Assembly (NCBI GenBank): GCA_905234735.1
Contig: CAJOJA010000015.1
Location: forward strand, 1 to 64,000
Reading direction: 5' to 3'
Source of the DNA: an uncultured Bacteroidaceae bacterium
GTDB taxonomy: Bacteria > Bacteroidota > Bacteroidia > Bacteroidales > Bacteroidaceae
DNA: 64,000 bases
Shown here piece after piece: positions 59,396 through 64,000 of the stretch. Position 1 is the first letter of the stretch. Each line of letters begins with the position of its first letter. The notes under the pieces were generated by a model. The model saw only the letters and a program-made list of their open reading frames with translations. It did not search any database and had not been told where the DNA came from. The translations under genes were made by a program, and so were the position numbers.

Positions 59396-60238
59396 ATGAA
59401 AACAATTAATTTCAGTGTGTTGCTCATGGCAGGTCTCGCATTGGCGGCCTGCTCGTCAGACGACAGTCAGGTGGAACCTGCCGTCAAAACTTATACCATG
59501 ACCATAGATGCCACGAAAGGCGCGAATGAAGCCGCCGTACGTGCCGATACCCGTGCCCTGACACTCGACGGCCTTACGCTCAATGCCTCGTGGGCAGCCT
59601 CGGAGCAGGTCTATGTGCAAGGGAAGTTGTTGGCTAAAGACTCGTATTTCTGGTTCGAGGGTTCTCTCCAGCCTCAGTCAGTTGGAACCATCACCACACG
59701 GCTGAATGGGACTATCAGTCTGCCGGTAGACTGGAAAATTTCGATTGATGAGGCTATAGGCATACCTCATACATTGAATCTTCAGTTTCCGCGTTCTGGT
59801 AATTTAGATTATACAGGTCAGGTAGGAACGCTGGCAGATATTGCTGCGAAATATGACTATGCAAAAGCCGAAGGAGTGAGGGTGGACGTAAATGAAAACA
59901 ACGTAGTAGGGGTTTCACCCGTGACGCTCGAGAATCAGCAGGCCATCGTCAAGTTTACACTCAAAGACAAACTCAAAGACAAAGCCGACGAAACTACCTT
60001 GCTGAAACCAACGGCGCTGACCATCCAGTATGGTGCAGAAAGCCTGTCATTAGTGGACATCCCTGCATCCACCTATGACACCAATGGCAACGGCGTGCTC
60101 TTCGTGGCCATTCCCGGGTTCAGTGAAAAGACCGTTACGCTCACTGCCACCGTCGGCGATAAGACCTACACATTCACCAAGTCGAATGTTACTTTCACCA
60201 ACGGAAAGTATTACGAAATTAACGTGAAGATGAACTAA
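59396..60238 (+). CDS. Fimbrillin-like (Mfa/FimA-type) lipoprotein
   Basis: A 280-residue lipoprotein. The lipobox is LALAAC, so Cys19 is the expected lipidation site. The mature part has the usual fimbrillin-family elements: an early TMTIDATKGANEAAVRADTRALTLDG with an RA-type segment near ADTRAL, where type V pilin propeptides are cut by Arg-specific proteases, then beta-sandwich strands (VYVQGKLLAKDSYFWFEG; VTLENQQAIVKFTLKDKLKD; ALTIQYGAESLSLVDIPAS) and a terminal TFTKSNVTFTNGKYYEINVKMN. Structural pilin or surface component is inferred. It is last gene of a four-ORF transcript and is followed by a strong terminator. Confidence 0.78.
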   Translation: MKTINFSVLLMAGLALAACSSDDSQVEPAVKTYTMTIDATKGANEAAVRADTRALTLDGLTLNASWAASEQVYVQGKLLAKDSYFWFEGSLQPQSVGTITTRLNGTISLPVDWKISIDEAIGIPHTLNLQFPRSGNLDYTGQVGTLADIAAKYDYAKAEGVRVDVNENNVVGVSPVTLENQQAIVKFTLKDKLKDKADETTLLKPTALTIQYGAESLSLVDIPASTYDTNGNGVLFVAIPGFSEKTVTLTATVGDKTYTFTKSNVTFTNGKYYEINVKMN

Positions 60239-60253
60239 TCCATAAAAACAAAT

Positions 60254-60286
60254 ATTGCTGTCCGCGCAGGTTTGGCGGGCAGCAAT
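60254..60286. terminator. Bidirectional intrinsic terminator
   Basis: ATTGCTGTCCGC (60254-60265) pairs with GCGGGCAGCAAT (60275-60286), 12 bp with one G-U pair. AATTTT follows on the plus strand and ATTTGTTTTTA on the minus, serving both convergent genes. Confidence 0.85.
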
Positions 60287-60314
60287 AATTTTGTATGTGA
60301 GTTGTCTGAGAGAC

Positions 60315-61415
60315 TTACTTCAGGCACTGCTGGATGAAGGCCTGCATCTCGGGGTAATGGGCCTCGACGGAGAGGAGCAGGTGGAACTGGTTGTTGGCAC
60401 GGACGAAGTTGTGCTCGGGGTACTGGCACTTCCAGTACTTGTCGCCCGAGAGGTAGTCCCAGAGGAAGCGGACGCACTGCATGTAGGGGAACAGGGCGGC
60501 TGCGTAGGGCAGGTTCTCTATCTCGACGGGGAGCAGGAACGAGCGGGCGCTCTCAAGATAGCCCTCGGTGAAGGCCTTGAAAATCTCCATGTTGAAGCCC
60601 ACGGCCGTCATGTCGGCATTGTCCTCGGCCACGAAGTTGGCACCCGTGCGCAGGAAGTCGCCATAGTCGGAGAAGATGAAGTTGGGCATGACGGTGTCGA
60701 GGTCGATGACGCAGAGCACCTCGTTGCGGTCGTTGAACATCATGTTGTTGACCTTCGTGTCGCAGTGGCATACGCGCTTGGGCAGTGTGCCTTCACGTCC
60801 CATGCGCTCGGCCTTGGTCATTTCGTGAGCACGGGCATCAATTTCCTGCAGGAGGCACTGCACCTTGGGTTCGGAGACGCGGCCTACGGGGTCGCGGGAG
60901 ACAACCTCGCGCAACTGCTGCAGGCGGAACTCCATGTTGTGGAAGTCCTTGATGGTCTCGCCCAGCTGTACGGGAATGTCGGCCAGCATGGCCTGGAAGC
61001 GTCCGAAGGCGCGTCCGGCGTCGCGACTGGACTCGGGGTCGACGGCCTGCTTCGTGATGGCGTTGGGGATGAAGACCATCAGGCGCCAGTATTGTCCGTC
61101 GATGACGGTGTAGAGCCTCTGGTCGTTCTTGGCGGGGATGAAGCGCAGTACCTTGCGCTCAATGTCGTCCTCGCCGGCGGCTACGAGTTTCTTGCGGATG
61201 TGGTCGGTGACGGCGCCGATGTTGCGCATGACCATGTCCACGTCGGGGAAGACGTTGTCGTTGACGCGCTGCAGGACGTAGTCGGGGGCTGCCGGTTCGG
61301 CCGTGATGACCTTGTAGGTGTCGTTGATGAGGCCCTCGCCCAGTGGCTTGATTTGCTCAATGGTGCCTTCGACGGCAAACTTGCCGACGATAGCTTTCAG
61401 TTGGTTCTCTTCCAT
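60315..61415 (-). CDS. APH-fold kinase related to N-acetylhexosamine 1-kinase (NahK/MdsC-like)
   Basis: A 366-residue kinase of the aminoglycoside phosphotransferase fold. The catalytic loop is RVCHCDTKVNNMMF (H-x-D-x4-N) and the metal motif is VIDLDTVMPNFIFSDYGDFLR. The N-terminal part LGEGLINDTYKVI is the nucleotide loop. Relatives called NahK or, in Prevotella, MdsC of the mucin-desulfation locus phosphorylate N-acetylhexosamines released from host glycans. A sulfatase maturase lies directly upstream, as expected for that locus. A -7 box at 61460 gives it a separate promoter. The exact sugar is not proven. Confidence 0.82.
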   Translation of the reverse strand: MEENQLKAIVGKFAVEGTIEQIKPLGEGLINDTYKVITAEPAAPDYVLQRVNDNVFPDVDMVMRNIGAVTDHIRKKLVAAGEDDIERKVLRFIPAKNDQRLYTVIDGQYWRLMVFIPNAITKQAVDPESSRDAGRAFGRFQAMLADIPVQLGETIKDFHNMEFRLQQLREVVSRDPVGRVSEPKVQCLLQEIDARAHEMTKAERMGREGTLPKRVCHCDTKVNNMMFNDRNEVLCVIDLDTVMPNFIFSDYGDFLRTGANFVAEDNADMTAVGFNMEIFKAFTEGYLESARSFLLPVEIENLPYAAALFPYMQCVRFLWDYLSGDKYWKCQYPEHNFVRANNQFHLLLSVEAHYPEMQAFIQQCLK

Positions 61416-61459
61416 GATAGTTAGTGTTTTAAGATGCTGATGTTTAAGGTTTACGAGGG

Positions 61460-61467
61460 CAAATATA
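61460..61467 (-). promoter_or_regulatory. -7 box (TATATTTG, minus strand)
   Basis: CAAATATA on the plus strand, 44 bp before the kinase start; an A/T-rich repeat (61476-61504) lies behind it and contains the stop of the maturase gene. Confidence 0.5.
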
Positions 61468-61485
61468 AGAAATAATTCTCAATTG

Positions 61486-62610
61486 TCAATTATTCATGGT
61501 CAATTTATTTTTCATTTCGTCCATCCAGGGGGCAACATGCTGGAAAAAAATGCGATAGCCCTCGCACAGATAGTTGCGGCCGTCGGGTAGGATGCGGTTT
61601 TTGGGGCACTCGCCGTTGCAGGCGAAGAGCCACTCGCATTGGCGGCATCCGTCGGTGAGTGTGTCCTGTTTCATACGACCGAAGAGGGTTTGCTGTTCGC
61701 CGTACATCATCTCCAGAAGTGGGGTCTCGCGGATGTTGCCGAGTTTATATGCTGGGAAGACGAAGTGGTCGCACGAATAGACGTCGCCATTGAACTCCAT
61801 CACGGCAGCGTGGCCACAGGAGCGGCCCATCGTACAGACGCCAGGGGTGACTCTGCACCAGTTGCACAGCGTGGCATCGAACAGTTGGACGAACATCTCG
61901 CCCACATCGCCGTGGCTGACCCATTCGTCGAAGACGGCACAGAGGAACTGGCCCCACTGGCGAGGACGGACACTTTCTGGTGTCATCTGGCCATCGGACG
62001 TGCGTTCCACGATGGGCGTAAACTGCAAGTAGCGGCACTGCAGTTCGTCGCGAAAGAAACGATAGAAGCCGATGGGGTCGTCGCCGTTCAGATTGTTCAC
62101 CACAGCCATAGCGTTCCATTCCACATGGAAACGATTGAGCAGGTCAATTCCGTGACGCACTTTTGCCCACGAGGGGCGACCCTGTGGCGTGCGGCGATAG
62201 TGGTCGTGATATTCCTGTGGCCCGTCGATGCTGACGCCCACCAGCCACTGTTGGTCGTGGAGGAAGCGTGCCCACTCCTCGGTCAGCAGTGTGCCGTTGG
62301 TCTGAATGGCGTTGCTGATGACCTTGCCATTGGCGTAGCGCTGCTGCAGTTCTACGGCGCGCTGATAGAAGGAGAGCGGTCGCATCATAGTCTCCCCTCC
62401 GTGCCAGGTGAAGAGAACCTCGTCGGTGGTCTGGGCGGCGATGTATTGCTGGATGAACTCCTCCAGCAGGGCTTCGCTCATCACATGGCGCGGCACCTCG
62501 TCGTAGAGGTGTTTTTTCTCCAGATAATAGCAGTATTCGCACGCCAGGTTGCAATGTGCCCCAATGGGCTTGAGCATGACGTAGAGCGGACGGGCGAAGG
62601 GGGAAATCAT
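61486..62610 (-). CDS. Anaerobic sulfatase-maturating radical SAM enzyme
   Basis: A 374-residue radical-SAM/SPASM enzyme that converts a Cys or Ser of sulfatases to formylglycine. The SAM cluster is C20/C24/C27 in PIGAHCNLACEYCYYL. The GGE-like motif is TWHGGETMMR, and NAIQTNGTLL and VSIDGP follow. The SPASM cysteines are in CNWCRVTPGVCTMGRSCGH, YSCDHFV, DGCRQCEWLFACNGECPKNR and YLCEGY. I start at ATG 62610 because the first family motif begins there; it overlaps the preceding permease gene by ATGA. No sulfatase is in the window. Confidence 0.92.
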   Translation of the reverse strand: MISPFARPLYVMLKPIGAHCNLACEYCYYLEKKHLYDEVPRHVMSEALLEEFIQQYIAAQTTDEVLFTWHGGETMMRPLSFYQRAVELQQRYANGKVISNAIQTNGTLLTEEWARFLHDQQWLVGVSIDGPQEYHDHYRRTPQGRPSWAKVRHGIDLLNRFHVEWNAMAVVNNLNGDDPIGFYRFFRDELQCRYLQFTPIVERTSDGQMTPESVRPRQWGQFLCAVFDEWVSHGDVGEMFVQLFDATLCNWCRVTPGVCTMGRSCGHAAVMEFNGDVYSCDHFVFPAYKLGNIRETPLLEMMYGEQQTLFGRMKQDTLTDGCRQCEWLFACNGECPKNRILPDGRNYLCEGYRIFFQHVAPWMDEMKNKLTMNN

Positions 62611-63836
62611 CTTGGGTAGTTCTTTCTCACGGGGTACCATACGATGGCGGCGCTGGTCAGCAGGACGGTGAGCAGTATGAGCACGATGTCCCACGCACGT
62701 ACGACCACGGGGTAGGCCTCAACCAGGAAGGCCCCCTCGCTCTGGCCCATGGCGATGATGCCGAAGCGTTGTTGCAACCAGCAGAGCGCAACACCAAGTA
62801 TGGCTCCGACGATGGCTCCGAGCAGGCTAATCATGTTGCCCTCGAGGATGAAGATGCGGCTGATGTCGTGGGGGGATGCGCCCAGGTTGCGCAGGGTTTC
62901 GATGTCGCGCTCCTTGTCTATCATGAGCATGGACAGCGACCCCACGATGTTGAAACTGGCCACCATGAGGATGAAGGTGAGGAACAGGTAGGCAATGAAC
63001 TTCTCTATCTTCATGATGCGGAACACGTCGGCCTGCTGCTCGTAGCGGTCGCTGACGATGAAGCGCGAACCCAGCTGACGGGCGATGCTTCGCTGGGCAC
63101 GATGGGTGTTTGTGCCGGGCTTCAGTCGCAACTCCACTTGTGAGATGCGTCCTGGCTGGTCGAAGAGATTCTGGGCAAAGTTGAGCGAAGTGAGGATGTA
63201 GTGAGCGTCGTACTTGGACTGTTTCACCTGGAAGACAACACCTGAGCTGATCAGTTCGTCGCTGTTGAAACTGCTCATGGGGTTGCCCATATTCACACGC
63301 TCGCCCCGTTTCGGAGCATAGACTTGTAGCGGCGGCTCGAAGTCGGGGCGCAGTCCCATCTTCAGGGCCAGTTGTATGCCTGGGATGCTGTATTCCAGCA
63401 CGTCGGCGTGCAGCACGGGAGCCTCTTCCGTACTGGGATAGAGCAGTCGGGCGGTATTCAGCTGACGGCCATAGTTGTCGCTCATGCCCTTGATGGTCAC
63501 CACCATCTGTTTCCCGTCCCTGACCACCAGGGCCTGGTCTTCGAGGCAGAGCGTGGCGGTTTCGACATCGTCGCGCTTCTGCAGGTCGCGGATGGCGTGG
63601 TCGCTGGCCTCCAGGGTATGCCCTTCGGCAAGTGTTATCTTCAGTTCTGGATCGAAGTCCGTGAATAGGTCGGAGACGAGGCTCTGGAAACCATTGAAGA
63701 CGCTGAGCGTGCAGACCATAGCCAGCGTGGCCAACCCAACCCCACAGGCTGAGATGGCCGAGATGATGTTGATGGCATGATGACTCTTTTTGGAAAAGAG
63801 ATAGCGCCAGGCAATGAAAAGATGATAATTAGACAT
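62607..63836 (-). CDS. Lipoprotein-releasing ABC permease (LolC/LolE type)
   Basis: A 409-residue inner-membrane protein that extracts outer-membrane lipoproteins. It begins with the family's FIAWRYLFSKKSHHAINIISAISACGVGLATLAMVCTLSVFNGF. A large periplasmic domain spans about 50-265, and the C-terminal three helices include the coupling helix MLMIDKERDIETLRNLGASPHDISRIFILEGNMISLLG. Bacteroidetes often have a single LolC/E-like permease. It overlaps rbfA upstream by 8 bp and the maturase downstream by 4 bp, so the three are translationally linked. I start at ATG 63836. Confidence 0.92.
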   Translation of the reverse strand: MSNYHLFIAWRYLFSKKSHHAINIISAISACGVGLATLAMVCTLSVFNGFQSLVSDLFTDFDPELKITLAEGHTLEASDHAIRDLQKRDDVETATLCLEDQALVVRDGKQMVVTIKGMSDNYGRQLNTARLLYPSTEEAPVLHADVLEYSIPGIQLALKMGLRPDFEPPLQVYAPKRGERVNMGNPMSSFNSDELISSGVVFQVKQSKYDAHYILTSLNFAQNLFDQPGRISQVELRLKPGTNTHRAQRSIARQLGSRFIVSDRYEQQADVFRIMKIEKFIAYLFLTFILMVASFNIVGSLSMLMIDKERDIETLRNLGASPHDISRIFILEGNMISLLGAIVGAILGVALCWLQQRFGIIAMGQSEGAFLVEAYPVVVRAWDIVLILLTVLLTSAAIVWYPVRKNYPR

Positions 63837-64000
63837 TGCCCAATAGTTCGTCAATGTGCTCGGCATAGTCGAGCGAGTCATCGCGGAAGAACTTCAGTTC
63901 CGGAATGATGCGCAACTGATGGCGCATGCGGCTGCCCAACTCGAAGCGGACCTGTTTCTGGTTCGCATTGATGTTGGACACAATCTCTTCGGCGCGTTCG
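63829..64000 (-). CDS. rbfA: Ribosome-binding factor A, C-terminal part (cut by window end)
   Basis: The last 56 codons of a gene running off the right edge. The translation contains SNINANQKQVRFELGSRMRH and then RIIPELKFFRDDSLDYAEHIDELL, the RbfA end with the conserved P-x-L-x-F-x2-D-x-S pattern. RbfA binds the small ribosomal subunit late in assembly. The stop lies inside the start region of the LolC/E gene, giving an 8-bp overlap. The start codon is outside the window. Confidence 0.88.
   Translation of the reverse strand, partial: ERAEEIVSNINANQKQVRFELGSRMRHQLRIIPELKFFRDDSLDYAEHIDELLGNV

Noticed and set aside
60255-61424. Plus-strand 389-codon frame opposite the sugar kinase
   Set aside because: Composition typical of an antisense shadow; the minus strand has clear kinase motifs.

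Overview
The window reads as a chromosomal segment of a Bacteroidales anaerobe, most likely Prevotella or a close relative. The grounds are: about twenty genes and the tRNA are preceded by the Bacteroidetes -7 box TAnnTTTG (usually TACCTTTG, TATCTTTG or TAACTTTG), with little Shine-Dalgarno; secreted proteins end in the Prevotella-style tail 'DLsGR...kGiYIvnGKK'; and families typical of the group are present (S46 dipeptidyl-peptidase, BACON, MBG, fimbrillin-like, DUF3098, anaerobic sulfatase maturase). No rRNA, CRISPR array, prophage or insertion sequence was seen.

Layout. 1-9.5 kb: a remnant of an AbiEii-like gene, a DEAD-box RNA helicase with a DbpA-type RNA-binding domain, a GH30 and a GH43 glycosidase with acetyltransferases, an SGNH hydrolase overlapping a fused ResB/CcsA cytochrome c assembly protein, and a bile-acid/sodium-symporter-family protein. 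9.5-15 kb: an S46 dipeptidyl-peptidase with a DPP7-like specificity residue, a PfkB sugar kinase plus an atypical LuxR-type regulator, tRNA-Gln(CTG), and a polysaccharide flippase. 15-25 kb: a tripartite efflux locus on the minus strand (TolC-like, membrane fusion, two FtsX/MacB-type permeases, one ATPase), divergent from a two-component pair whose regulator has a receiver and a Fis-type helix but no AAA+ domain. One permease is frameshifted, and a four-copy 23-bp repeat separates it from the membrane fusion gene.

25-43.4 kb is the accessory-looking part: an SpmA/SpmB-like membrane protein, a large secreted OB-fold-type protein, a Panacea (DUF4065)/MazF-like candidate toxin-antitoxin pair, about 330 bp of strongly structured non-coding DNA, and a tightly spaced six-gene run of exported proteins (beta-helix, tandem-repeat/dockerin-like, MBG repeats, PEGA plus barrel, BACON lipoprotein, LPP20-like). 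xerD follows convergently, next to a palindromic repeat, and then an AAA ATPase. The six-gene run is the best candidate for an undescribed system.

43.5-64 kb is mostly housekeeping: an inositol-monophosphatase-family enzyme, an M24 aminopeptidase, cstA (frameshifted), an ATP-grasp-like protein, class I fumarase, an M6 metalloprotease, and a probable operon miaB-ftsX-DUF3098-uppP-truB-queA-folK. It ends with a small-ORF/fimbrillin-like operon, an N-acetylhexosamine-kinase-like gene, an anaerobic sulfatase maturase, a LolC/E permease and the end of rbfA.

Several short repeat families run through the window: a C/G-rich palindrome and an A/T-rich element, both of which also lie in frame inside coding genes; a GC-rich ~21-bp intergenic unit; and a 9-bp tandem repeat. 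Coordinates and motifs were read by eye from sequence and translations. Family names are recognition calls, not search results.
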